Under the pieces are notes generated by a model. The model was not told the origin of the DNA. It was given only the letters and a program-made list of their open reading frames with translations, and ran no database searches. The translations under genes were made by a program, and so were the position numbers. This document shows, piece by piece, positions 23,938 through 30,355 of a DNA stretch of 33,218 nucleotides (positions are counted from its first letter, which is position 1; each line of letters starts with the position of its first letter). This stretch comes from an uncultured Clostridia bacterium (lineage in GTDB: Bacteria; Bacillota; Clostridia; Christensenellales; Aristaeellaceae), in assembly GCA_934647305.1 (NCBI GenBank), contig CAKUFI010000027.1, positions 1 through 33,218 of the forward strand. The letters are read 5' to 3'.

Positions 23938-26199
23938 ATGAAGAAGCGAACGAGACGACTGAGTACGCTGCTGAGCCTGATGATGTGCCTGCTTTTCCTG
24001 TGCCCCGGGGCGCGGGCGGCGGGCGATAAGATCATCGGCGCCAAGGGATTTGCCGGCGATTACGCCACCTACGAGGTGTGCGTGATCGGGGACAGGGTCT
24101 GGATGCGCACGGTCAGGGACGTGCAAATCTACGACGCGCAGACCGGCGAGACGGCGAGCTATCCCTGGAGCGATGAGGTCACCCACATGGACGGCGGCCA
24201 GTTTGAGGACGGCATGAGGTACTATCGCAGCATCAAGACCTGGTTTGCCTGGAGGGGCGAGGTGTACGCGCTGTGCGAATCGCTCCGCACGGGCAGGAAC
24301 GAAACCATCTACGAGGGGCTGTCGCTGTGGCGCGTGGCGATCGCGGACGGCCAGGCGAATCTGGAATCGGTCGGGCCGGTGGACTGGGAGGCGCTCGGTC
24401 AGGAGAACTACATCCAGATCGACCACTCCCTCGCCGTCGGCGACACGCTCTTTGCGCAGTACTACGATGACTCCACGGGCGATTTCGCGCTGGCGGCGAT
24501 GCCTCTGGACGGCTCGAGTACGACCGTCCTCAAGGTGCGCGGCGGCGAATGCAGGGGACTGTGCCTCTATGACGGGAGCCTGCTGGCCACGGTTCTCGAC
24601 TACGACAACGGGATCACTTACCTTGACCTGTTCGACCCGCAGAGCCTGACCTACAGCGAGCTGGGGCACCTGGACGCCCGGGGCTTTTACTGCCCCGCGC
24701 AGGAAAAGGACGGCGCGCGCGTGCTGCTGACCGACATGAACAACAGCCAGGTGATCGCCTGGGATCCGGCCAGCGGCCAGACGGAGAAAATCGCGCCGCT
24801 GACGGTGAGCGTCCATCAGGCGCAGGGCTTTATGACCGACTCGGGCGTGTACGTCGCGGGCAATTTCGAGGGCGTGGCGCTGATTCAGACGGTGAACCGC
24901 GTGGAGGCGGAGGTTGAGCTGGTCATCTGCGACGCGAGCAATTTCTCGGACGCGCTGGATCAGGCGCTGATCACCTTCCCGAACAATCACCCGGAAATCT
25001 CCGTGCGCAAGACGCAGAGCGCGGAGAACGTGCTCGAGCAGCTGATGGCGCGCACCGACGACGTGGACATCTACGTCCTGACCCTGGGCTACGGCGACGC
25101 CTCGACGATTGAGGCGGTCATGAACCGGCAGTGGGGCGCGCCGATCAAAAGCGAGGTCATCGAGTCCCTCGTCGCGGACATGTACCCGGCCCTTTCTCAG
25201 GCCTGCACCGGCGCGGACGGCGTGTTCATGGTGCCGCTGTCGGCCGAGGTCATCGGCCAGTTGATCTGCACGGCGGCGCTGGAGGAGCTGAACCTGACCA
25301 TCGACGATGTGCCGACCAACTGGCCGGAGATGCTGGACTTCCTGGGAACCCTCGCGACCGACGACTGCCCGGTGCCGCTGGGCATGTGGGAGACCGGCGA
25401 GGAAGCGTACGCCAACCTGGGCCAGCGCATCCTGGAGACCTATCAGCTGACCATTCAGGCCGGAATCAATCAGGACTATGACACCCCCGAGCTGCGCGCC
25501 GCCTTCGAGGCGCTCGACCGGCTCGACCTTGAGAAGGTCGCGGCGCTGTCCGCATCCTACTTCAGCGACGAATACGGCACAGACGAGTCCGCCTATGACG
25601 ACAACCCGCTGCTGGATACCTATCAGTTCTGCGGCGTGGACGGATGTACCTTCACCAACGGCTATCACATGATACTCTCCATGACCGCCGACCGCCCGGC
25701 CAGCATGCCCATCCGGGGCGCGGTCGCCATCATCAACCCGGCCAGCAAGCATGTGAACGAGGCCGTCGCCTTCCTGGAGGAGTGCGTCGGGTACCTCGGC
25801 GAGGCGGCGCAGGCCACCCTCTGCCCGAATCGCGGCGAGGCCAAACGCAGCGCCAACTATGAGGAGCAGAAGGAACAGCAGCGCCAGCAGGTCGAGGCGT
25901 ACGAGGCGCAGCTCGCCCAGGCCGAGGAGATCGACAAGCCGCTCATCCAGCAGTATCTGGACAGCGCGAAAAACTGGCTCGCCGAGATGGACGACTACTA
26001 CTGGGACATCAGCTCGCAGTCGCTCGAGTGGTACCGCGCGCATGACGACGACGTGCGCTTTGACGTGAACGCCGACCTGGGCGGAATGCGCATCTACAGC
26101 CGGCTCACTCAGGCCTACGCCAACGGAGAGGGCCGCACCGACGCGCTGCTCGCCGAGCTGCAGCGCCAGGCAGTCATGCGCCGCCTGGAAGCAGGCTGA
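23938..26199 (+). CDS. large secreted protein: propeller-like N-terminus fused to a solute-binding domain
   Basis: This 753-residue exported protein has a signal peptide (MKKRTRRLSTLLSLMMCLLF then LCPGARA) with a likely cut after ARA; there is no lipobox. About residues 28-325 contain repeated beta-type segments (GDRVWMRTVRDVQIYDAQTG, WRGEVYALCESLRTGRNET, LLTDMNNSQVIAWDPASGQT) that suggest a beta-propeller. About 330-640 resembles an ABC-type extracellular binding domain (DQALITFPNNHPEISVRKTQ, LMARTDDVDIYVLTL, GVFMVPLSAEVIGQLICTAA, NWPEMLDFLG). A coiled, Glu/Gln-rich stretch follows (about 640-700). The ATG at 23938 has GGAGG eight bases upstream; a longer frame begins at 23857 without such support. 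No permease gene adjoins it, so it may be a sensor or a docking protein rather than a transporter subunit. Confidence 0.85.
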   Translation: MKKRTRRLSTLLSLMMCLLFLCPGARAAGDKIIGAKGFAGDYATYEVCVIGDRVWMRTVRDVQIYDAQTGETASYPWSDEVTHMDGGQFEDGMRYYRSIKTWFAWRGEVYALCESLRTGRNETIYEGLSLWRVAIADGQANLESVGPVDWEALGQENYIQIDHSLAVGDTLFAQYYDDSTGDFALAAMPLDGSSTTVLKVRGGECRGLCLYDGSLLATVLDYDNGITYLDLFDPQSLTYSELGHLDARGFYCPAQEKDGARVLLTDMNNSQVIAWDPASGQTEKIAPLTVSVHQAQGFMTDSGVYVAGNFEGVALIQTVNRVEAEVELVICDASNFSDALDQALITFPNNHPEISVRKTQSAENVLEQLMARTDDVDIYVLTLGYGDASTIEAVMNRQWGAPIKSEVIESLVADMYPALSQACTGADGVFMVPLSAEVIGQLICTAALEELNLTIDDVPTNWPEMLDFLGTLATDDCPVPLGMWETGEEAYANLGQRILETYQLTIQAGINQDYDTPELRAAFEALDRLDLEKVAALSASYFSDEYGTDESAYDDNPLLDTYQFCGVDGCTFTNGYHMILSMTADRPASMPIRGAVAIINPASKHVNEAVAFLEECVGYLGEAAQATLCPNRGEAKRSANYEEQKEQQRQQVEAYEAQLAQAEEIDKPLIQQYLDSAKNWLAEMDDYYWDISSQSLEWYRAHDDDVRFDVNADLGGMRIYSRLTQAYANGEGRTDALLAELQRQAVMRRLEAG

Positions 26200-26200
26200 G

Positions 26201-26306
26201 GCAGGCAGTGCCTGCACCCGCTTGCTGCCGCCGGATAGCACACGAAATCAGCCGCCATAAATTAGAGCGGCTGATTTCTTCGGTTTTCCGGGATTCCCCG
26301 GAAAAC
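26201..26306. repeat. diverged copy of the 109-bp hairpin repeat
   Basis: It begins one base after the stop codon of the 23938 gene. It has the same three hairpins as the units at 12164-12490: GCAGGCA/TGCCTGC (26201-26215), GAAATCAGCCGC/GCGGCTGATTTC (26244-26278, loop CATAAATTAGA), and GTTTTCCGGG/CCCGGAAAAC (26283-26306). The linker CTTGCTGCCGCCGG and the loop start CATAAA are conserved, while the outer stem bases differ and still pair. Confidence 0.85.
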
Positions 26307-26531
26307 TCGTGGTCGGCGCTGCCGACGGGGCGCCCCATGCCGTAACCCCGCCTGCACCGCGCAAGCGCCTTTCGGCGCTTCACCCACGCCTCGCCTGAGG
26401 CAGTTGGAAGCTACTAATCTCGTGGTTCAGTTGGACGCACCTCGTCTCACAGCACTTGCCAAAAGCTGGATGGAGAGGAACGTATTTTCCTCAGAACTGA
26501 ACCACGGGACCGCGTTAGAAAGGGTAAGGGG
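26307..26531. other. gene-free stretch with hairpins and a 12-bp inverted repeat
   Basis: No credible gene is present. Hairpins are GTCGGC/GCCGAC (26312-26326) and AAGCGCC/GGCGCTT (26363-26380). A perfect 12-bp inverted repeat, CGTGGTTCAGTT (26421-26432) and AACTGAACCACG (26495-26506), encloses 62 bases that include a smaller hairpin GAGGAA/TTCCTC (26475-26492). This last structure could be a small structured RNA or the remains of a mobile element. No promoter or transposase is evident. Confidence 0.5.
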
Positions 26532-26565
26532 CCGGGCAGTGCCCGGTTCCACTTGCTGCCGCGGG
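26532..26565. repeat. 5' fragment of the 109-bp repeat
   Basis: CCGGGCA-G-TGCCCGG (26532-26546) followed by TTCCACTTGCTGCCGC matches the beginning of the first tandem unit at 12165. The rest of the unit is missing. From 26566 to 26808 nothing coding is seen; the XRE gene promoter and ribosome binding site lie at its end. Confidence 0.8.
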
Positions 26566-26780
26566 GGCCACGCAACGCAGGCATAGGACAGGCGTCGCAA
26601 GCTCCCCTGGTCCCTTTGGCGGCCGCAGCCGGGCTGCATTGCGCACAGTACAGCGCAGCACATGAGGCTGCTGCCTCTGACGGAGAAGCCTGAGCTCGGG
26701 TCGGCAGGGCCGACGCAATGGAGCGGACATTAGTACAGCTACAGGGACTAATTTCCCCGCCCCGCCGCGTAAAATAGCCT

Positions 26781-26789
26781 TGATATACT
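26781..26789 (+). promoter_or_regulatory. extended -10 promoter candidate for the second XRE gene
   Basis: TGATATACT gives a TG extended element joined to TATACT. No good -35 lies 16-18 bp upstream. The ATG is 20 bases on, with the ribosome binding site GAAGGAGG between, so the leader would be very short. Confidence 0.4.
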
Positions 26790-26808
26790 GGCGAAGGAGG
26801 GGACGCGA

Positions 26809-27048
26809 ATGCAGCTCAATCAGGCGATCAGCAGGCGGCTCACTGAGCTGCTGGCCGAGAGGGAGATGACGCAGTATCAGCTGTTTCTGCGCAGCGGCGT
26901 GCCCAAGTCGACCATTGCCAACGTGATCGGCTGCGCGTATGACTCGGTCAAGCTGCGGGTGCTGCACGAGCTGTGCCAGGGTCTGGGGATCGACCTGCCT
27001 GTGTTTTTCGCCTCGCCGCTGTTTCGGGAGGACAATCTGGAGCCATAA
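26809..27048 (+). CDS. small XRE-family helix-turn-helix protein
   Basis: This 79-residue single-domain Cro/C1-type DNA-binding protein reads ISRRLTELLAEREMTQYQLF, LRSGVPKSTIANVI and VKLRVLHELCQGLGIDLPVF. The recognition helix is around VPKSTIANVI (about residues 31-40). It is similar in size to the XRE protein at 9709-9951 but clearly diverged. An ideal GAAGGAGG ribosome binding site precedes the ATG. It lies directly upstream of the hydrogenase maturation promoter, on the same strand, so it could influence that operon, but no matching palindrome was found there. The C-terminal tail (FASPLFREDNLEP) is typical of such solitary regulators. Confidence 0.9.
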   Translation: MQLNQAISRRLTELLAEREMTQYQLFLRSGVPKSTIANVIGCAYDSVKLRVLHELCQGLGIDLPVFFASPLFREDNLEP

Positions 27049-27068
27049 AAAGCTAACGTCCGGGCGGA

Positions 27069-27097
27069 TTGACATTTTAGGCGCGCCGTGGTATGCT
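27069..27097 (+). promoter_or_regulatory. promoter of the hydrogenase maturation operon
   Basis: A perfect TTGACA (27069-27074) and TATGCT (27092-27097) are 17 bp apart. The start is predicted near 27104, leaving a structured leader of about 137 bases before the first gene. Confidence 0.88.
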
Positions 27098-27156
27098 GTA
27101 TACACCTGACACAAAGAGATACGGCTCTGACTGAAAGGGAACTGAAACCTCACACA

Positions 27157-27181
27157 GCGCTCCTCCGGGGGGCGTGTTTTT
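27157..27181 (+). terminator. first leader terminator of the hydrogenase maturation operon
   Basis: CGCTCC (27158-27163) pairs with GGGGCG (27169-27174) around a 5-base loop, followed by TGTTTTT (27175-27181). It lies inside the domain closed by the 27118/27189 stem. Confidence 0.65.
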
Positions 27182-27211
27182 GCCGTATCCTTTTGCGGGT
27201 ACGGCGTTTTT
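27182..27211 (+). terminator. second leader terminator of the hydrogenase maturation operon
   Basis: GCCGTATCC (27182-27190) pairs with GGGTACGGC (27197-27205) over 9 bp, one pair being G-U, with loop TTTTGC. It is followed by GTTTTT. It ends 29 bases before the first gene and would stop transcription unless its left arm is taken by 27118-27125. Confidence 0.85.
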
Positions 27212-27240
27212 GTATACTTTCATCGAAGGAGGAACAGGCT

Positions 27241-27498
27241 ATGCAGACCAGAGTCGCCGTGATGGCGATCATTGTGGAGGAACCCGAAGCGGTGGAGAAG
27301 CTCAACGCGCTTCTGCACGACTGTGCGCAGTACATCATCGGCCGGATGGGCATCCCCTATCGCGAGCGGCATATCAACATCGTGTCCATCGCGATCGACG
27401 CGCCGCAGGACGTGATTTCGTCGCTGGCGGGCAAGCTGGGCAACGTGCCCGGGCTGAGCGTGAAGACCGCGTATTCGAGCGTGCAGCATGAAGAGTGA
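27241..27498 (+). CDS. TM1266-family [FeFe]-hydrogenase system protein
   Basis: The 85-residue product has the length and pattern of the TM1266 family: TRVAVMAIIVEEPEAVEKLN, CAQYIIGRMGIPYRERHINI and VKTAYS. The family has an ACT/NikR-like ferredoxin fold and is regularly encoded with hydE, hydF and hydG. It has been proposed as a regulator of the hydrogenase system, but its action is not established. It carries no DNA-binding helix-turn-helix of its own. The gene is the first after the structured leader, has an AAGGAGGA ribosome binding site, and overlaps hydE by 11 bases. A longer frame runs upstream through the leader, but the ATG at 27241 is the one supported by the ribosome binding site and the family start. 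Confidence 0.9.
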   Translation: MQTRVAVMAIIVEEPEAVEKLNALLHDCAQYIIGRMGIPYRERHINIVSIAIDAPQDVISSLAGKLGNVPGLSVKTAYSSVQHEE

Positions 27499-28567
27499 GC
27501 TGTTTTACCTGCTGGACAGGCTGGAGCGCGAGCGCACGCTCTCCCTTGCCGAATACGAGGCGCTGATTGCCGGGCGCACGGACGAATTGGCCGGACAGGC
27601 CGCCGCGCGGGCCGACGCGGTACGCAGGCGGATCTACGGCACGGACGTGTACGTGCGCGGCCTGATCGAGGTGGGCAACGTCTGCCGAAACGACTGCCTG
27701 TACTGCGGCATTCGCAGATCAAACGCGCGCTGCGAGCGATACGTGCTCTCCGACGAGGACATCCTTTCCTGCTGCGAGGAGGGGTATGATCTGGGCTTTC
27801 GCACGTTCGTGCTGCAGGGCGGCGAGGGCGTGATGCCGGTGGAGCGGGTGTGCGGCCTGGTTTCGCGAATCCGGGCCGGGTATCCCGACTGCGCGATCAC
27901 GCTGTCCCTGGGCGAGTACGAGCATGCGGACTACCTGCGCATGTACGAGGCGGGCGCGAACCGCTACCTGCTGCGCCACGAGACCGCCGACAGGGCGCAC
28001 TACGAAAGGCTCCACCCGGCGGGCATGTCGTTTGAGCACCGGATGCAGTGCCTGCGCGACCTGAAGGAGATCGGGTTTCAGGTAGGCTGCGGCTTTATGG
28101 TGGGCTCGCCCTTCCAGACCGCGAAAACGCTGGCGCGCGACCTGAAGTTCATCGAGGAATTCAGACCCCACATGTGCGGCGTAGGTCCATTCATCCCGCA
28201 GAAGGACACGCCCTTCGGCTCGTATCCGGCGGGCTCGGCCGAGGAGACCATCTATCTGCTCTCGCTGATTCGCCTGCTGCAGCCGAATATCCTGCTGCCC
28301 TCCACCACCGCGCTGGGCACGATCGATCCCCAGGGCCGCGAAAAGGGCATTCAGGCCGGCGCGAATGTGGTCATGCCCAATCTCTCTCCGGTCTCCGTCC
28401 GCAAAAAATACGCGCTCTACGACAACAAAATCTGCACCGGCGACGAGTCCGCGCAGTGCCGCGAGTGCCTCTCCCGCCGCATGCAGTCCATCGGCTATCA
28501 GGTCGTCGTCTCGCGCGGGGACGCGAAGGGGGAGACGAGGGATACGTTCGAGAGGCGGCTTTTCTGA
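27488..28567 (+). CDS. hydE: [FeFe]-hydrogenase maturase HydE (radical SAM)
   Basis: HydE is a radical SAM enzyme that works on the HydG-derived iron synthon while the two-iron subcluster of [FeFe] hydrogenase is built. The 359-residue protein has the radical SAM cluster motif CRNDCLYC (C66, C70, C73) followed by GIRRSNARCERYVLSDEDIL. The sequence QGGEGVM matches the SAM-binding GGE element, and MVGSPFQT and GPFIPQKDTPF are HydE hallmarks. A C-terminal CTGDESAQCREC supplies the CX7CX2C ligands of the optional second cluster. The start overlaps the TM1266-family gene, so the two are coupled. The stop codon is the TGA in the loop of a dispersed hairpin repeat (28557-28575), which also encodes the last residues RLF. 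The native C-terminus may therefore have been altered slightly. Confidence 0.97.
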   Translation: MKSELFYLLDRLERERTLSLAEYEALIAGRTDELAGQAAARADAVRRRIYGTDVYVRGLIEVGNVCRNDCLYCGIRRSNARCERYVLSDEDILSCCEEGYDLGFRTFVLQGGEGVMPVERVCGLVSRIRAGYPDCAITLSLGEYEHADYLRMYEAGANRYLLRHETADRAHYERLHPAGMSFEHRMQCLRDLKEIGFQVGCGFMVGSPFQTAKTLARDLKFIEEFRPHMCGVGPFIPQKDTPFGSYPAGSAEETIYLLSLIRLLQPNILLPSTTALGTIDPQGREKGIQAGANVVMPNLSPVSVRKKYALYDNKICTGDESAQCRECLSRRMQSIGYQVVVSRGDAKGETRDTFERRLF

Positions 28568-28590
28568 GAAAAGCCCCTCTCGAGCTCTCC
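28557..28590. repeat. dispersed hairpin repeat, copy 3, overlapping the hydE stop
   Basis: GGCTTTTC (28557-28564), TGA (28565-28567) and GAAAAGCC (28568-28575) repeat the hairpin at 79-97 and 5683-5701. It continues with CCTCTCGAGCTCTCC (28576-28590), as at 43-57. The loop TGA is the hydE stop codon. Confidence 0.85.
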
Positions 28591-28601
28591 CGAAAAGCAC
28601 T

Positions 28602-28764
28602 ATGATCCGCAAAATGAAACTGCGGAGAGATATGCAGTTCCCCGAATGCAGCGTTGAGTGGGACACCCCGGTAACGCAAGGCGAGTGCGGCGCGATTCAG
28701 GCTCTCCTGAAAGGGGAGCTGTCGCCGAATGGCGGCTGAGGGGTTCGCCCCTCGATTTTCAGCC
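28602..28764. repeat. MITE-like intergenic element between hydE and hydG
   Basis: The segment includes AAAGGGGAGCTGTCGCCGAA and TGGCGGCTGAGGGG. This matches in style the short GGGGAGCTGTC...GACTGAGGG repeats scattered through many Firmicutes genomes. It contains an open frame of 45 codons (28602-28739, MIRKMKLRRDMQFPECSVEW onward) without a ribosome binding site, which I regard as a by-product. The last part folds into a hairpin (see the terminator entry). Confidence 0.6.
28734..28764 (+). terminator. terminator-like hairpin between hydE and hydG
   Basis: GAGGGG (28738-28743) pairs with CCCCTC (28748-28753) around TTCG, followed by GATTTTC. The outer GGCTGA (28734-28739) can instead close on TCAGCC (28759-28764). 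The T-run is short, so termination may be partial. It could lower hydG relative to hydE expression. Confidence 0.5.
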
Positions 28765-28823
28765 CACACCAACACATCCCTCTGACGGAAAGAGTATTCT
28801 GACCGGCAAGAAAGGAGCCAACC

Positions 28824-30272
28824 ATGGCAATTTACGATCCCAAATCCCTGAAGGCGGAGGAATTCATCAACGACCAGGAAATCCTGGACACCATCGCCTA
28901 CGCCGAGGCCAACAAGCGAAACGTCGCGCTGATCGACGAGATTCTGGAGAAGGCGCGCCCCCGAAGAACCGAAACCGGCGTAACCTGCGCGGGCCTTAAC
29001 CACCGGGAGGCCTCGGTGCTGCTGGCCTGCGACCTGCCCGACAAGATCGAGGAGATGTACCGCCTGGCCAAGGAAATCAAGCTGGCCTTTTACGGCAACC
29101 GCATCGTGATGTTCGCGCCGCTGTACCTGTCCAATTACTGCGTCAACGGCTGCGTATACTGCCCGTATCACCTGAAAAACAAGCACATCGCCCGCAAAAA
29201 GCTGACCCAGGACGAGGTGCGCGCCGAGGTGATCGCGCTGCAGGACATGGGACACAAGCGCCTGGCCATCGAGGCGGGCGAAGACCCGAAGATGAATCCG
29301 ATCGAGTACATCCTGGACTGCATTCACACCATCTACTCGGTACACCACAAAAACGGCGACATCCGCCGGGTGAACGTGAACATCGCCGCGACCACGGTGG
29401 AGAACTACCGCCGGCTCAGGGAAGCGGGCATCGGCACCTACATCCTGTTCCAGGAGACCTACAACAAGAAGAGCTACCTTGCGCTGCACCCGACCGGCCC
29501 CAAGCACGACTATGACTACCACACCGAGGCGATGGACCGCGCGATGGAGGGCGGCATTGACGACGTGGGTCTGGGCGTGCTGTACGGCCTGGAGGGGTAC
29601 CAGTACGAGTTCGCCGGGCTGCTGATGCACGCGGAGCATCTGGAGGCAGTGCACGGCGTGGGCCCGCACACGATCAGCGTGCCGCGCATCAAGCACGCCG
29701 ACGACATCGACCCATCGGCCTTCGACAACAGCCTGTCCGACGACCTGTTCGCCAAGATCACCGCCTGCATCCGCATCGCCGTGCCCTACACCGGCATGAT
29801 TATCTCCACCCGCGAGAGCGAGAAAGTGCGCGAGCGGCTGCTCGAGCTGGGCATTTCGCAGATCAGCGGCGCCTCCCGCACGTCGGTGGGCGGCTACACC
29901 GAGGAGGAACGCCCGCACGACACCGAGCAGTTCGACGTGTCCGACCAGCGCACGCTGGACGAGGTGGTGCGCTGGCTGATGGGCAAGGGCTTCATCCCCT
30001 CGTTCTGCACCGCCTGCTACCGCGAGGGCCGCACCGGCGACCGCTTCATGAGCCTGTGCAAGTCCGGCCAGATCCTCAACTGCTGCCACCCCAACGCGCT
30101 GATGACCCTCAGCGAGTACCTCGAAGACTACGCCAGCGAGGAAACCAGGCGCGTCGGCTACGAGCTGATCGAGCGCGAGCTGCAGAAGATTCCCAAGGAA
30201 AAGGTGCGCCAGATCGCCCGGCAGAACATCGAGGCCATCCGCGCCTCCAACCGCCGCGATTTCAGGTTCTAA
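28824..30272 (+). CDS. hydG: [FeFe]-hydrogenase maturase HydG (tyrosine lyase)
   Basis: HydG is a radical SAM enzyme that cleaves tyrosine to p-cresol and dehydroglycine. From this it makes the CO and cyanide ligands and an Fe(CO)2(CN) unit on its second cluster. The 482-residue product has the normal length. The radical SAM motif is CVNGCVYC (C106, C110, C113). The C-terminal cluster ligands are in CTACYREG (C395, C398) and at about C421 in ILNCCHPN, giving the CX2CX22C pattern. EAGEDPKMNPIEYI, QETYNKKSYLALHP and GLGVLYGLEGYQYEF are HydG/ThiH-like blocks. The ATG has an AAAGGAG ribosome binding site. It is separated from hydE by 256 bases of repeat sequence with a terminator-like hairpin, so coupling to hydE is looser than usual. 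Confidence 0.97.
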   Translation: MAIYDPKSLKAEEFINDQEILDTIAYAEANKRNVALIDEILEKARPRRTETGVTCAGLNHREASVLLACDLPDKIEEMYRLAKEIKLAFYGNRIVMFAPLYLSNYCVNGCVYCPYHLKNKHIARKKLTQDEVRAEVIALQDMGHKRLAIEAGEDPKMNPIEYILDCIHTIYSVHHKNGDIRRVNVNIAATTVENYRRLREAGIGTYILFQETYNKKSYLALHPTGPKHDYDYHTEAMDRAMEGGIDDVGLGVLYGLEGYQYEFAGLLMHAEHLEAVHGVGPHTISVPRIKHADDIDPSAFDNSLSDDLFAKITACIRIAVPYTGMIISTRESEKVRERLLELGISQISGASRTSVGGYTEEERPHDTEQFDVSDQRTLDEVVRWLMGKGFIPSFCTACYREGRTGDRFMSLCKSGQILNCCHPNALMTLSEYLEDYASEETRRVGYELIERELQKIPKEKVRQIARQNIEAIRASNRRDFRF

Positions 30273-30288
30273 GGCGCCCCCTCGCCGG

Positions 30289-30318
30289 TTGACACGCGCC
30301 GAAGCGCCATGCTATAAT
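30289..30318 (+). promoter_or_regulatory. strong promoter for the glycosidase gene (and hydF)
   Basis: TTGACA (30289-30294) and TATAAT (30313-30318) are perfect hexamers 18 bp apart, just after the hydG stop. The start is predicted near 30325, with the ribosome binding site GGAGGA at 30341-30346. Confidence 0.92.
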
Positions 30319-30355
30319 GGGCTCCGAAAACAACCGATGCGGAGGAAAATAATAT

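Larger units (their letters stand above)
27104..27240 (+). ncRNA. structured leader with terminator/anti-terminator (riboswitch or attenuator candidate)
   Basis: GATACGGC (27118-27125) can pair perfectly over 8 bp with GCCGTATC (27182-27189), closing a 56-base domain. The same GCCGTATCC segment (27182-27190) is also the left arm of a terminator whose right arm is GGGTACGGC (27197-27205). The two pairings exclude each other, because 27118-27125 imitates the terminator's right arm. Inside the domain lie a direct repeat ACTGAAA (27130-27136, 27141-27147) and a second hairpin with a T-run. No known riboswitch class was recognised. The ribosome binding site AAGGAGGA follows at 27226-27233. Confidence 0.7.

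Noticed and set aside
22591..26241. A minus-strand open frame of about 1,200 codons
   Set aside because: It runs opposite the AraC sensor and the secreted binding-like protein. The composition is arginine/valine/histidine-rich antisense sequence with no domain or ribosome binding site.
27137..27148. GGGAACTGAAAC in the hydrogenase leader, identical to a short stretch of 23S rRNA
   Set aside because: A 12-base match to such a common sequence can be chance, and the surrounding bases do not continue the similarity.
28602..28739. A 45-codon open frame between hydE and hydG
   Set aside because: It has no ribosome binding site and coincides with an intergenic repeat whose sequence style is known from non-coding elements in Firmicutes.
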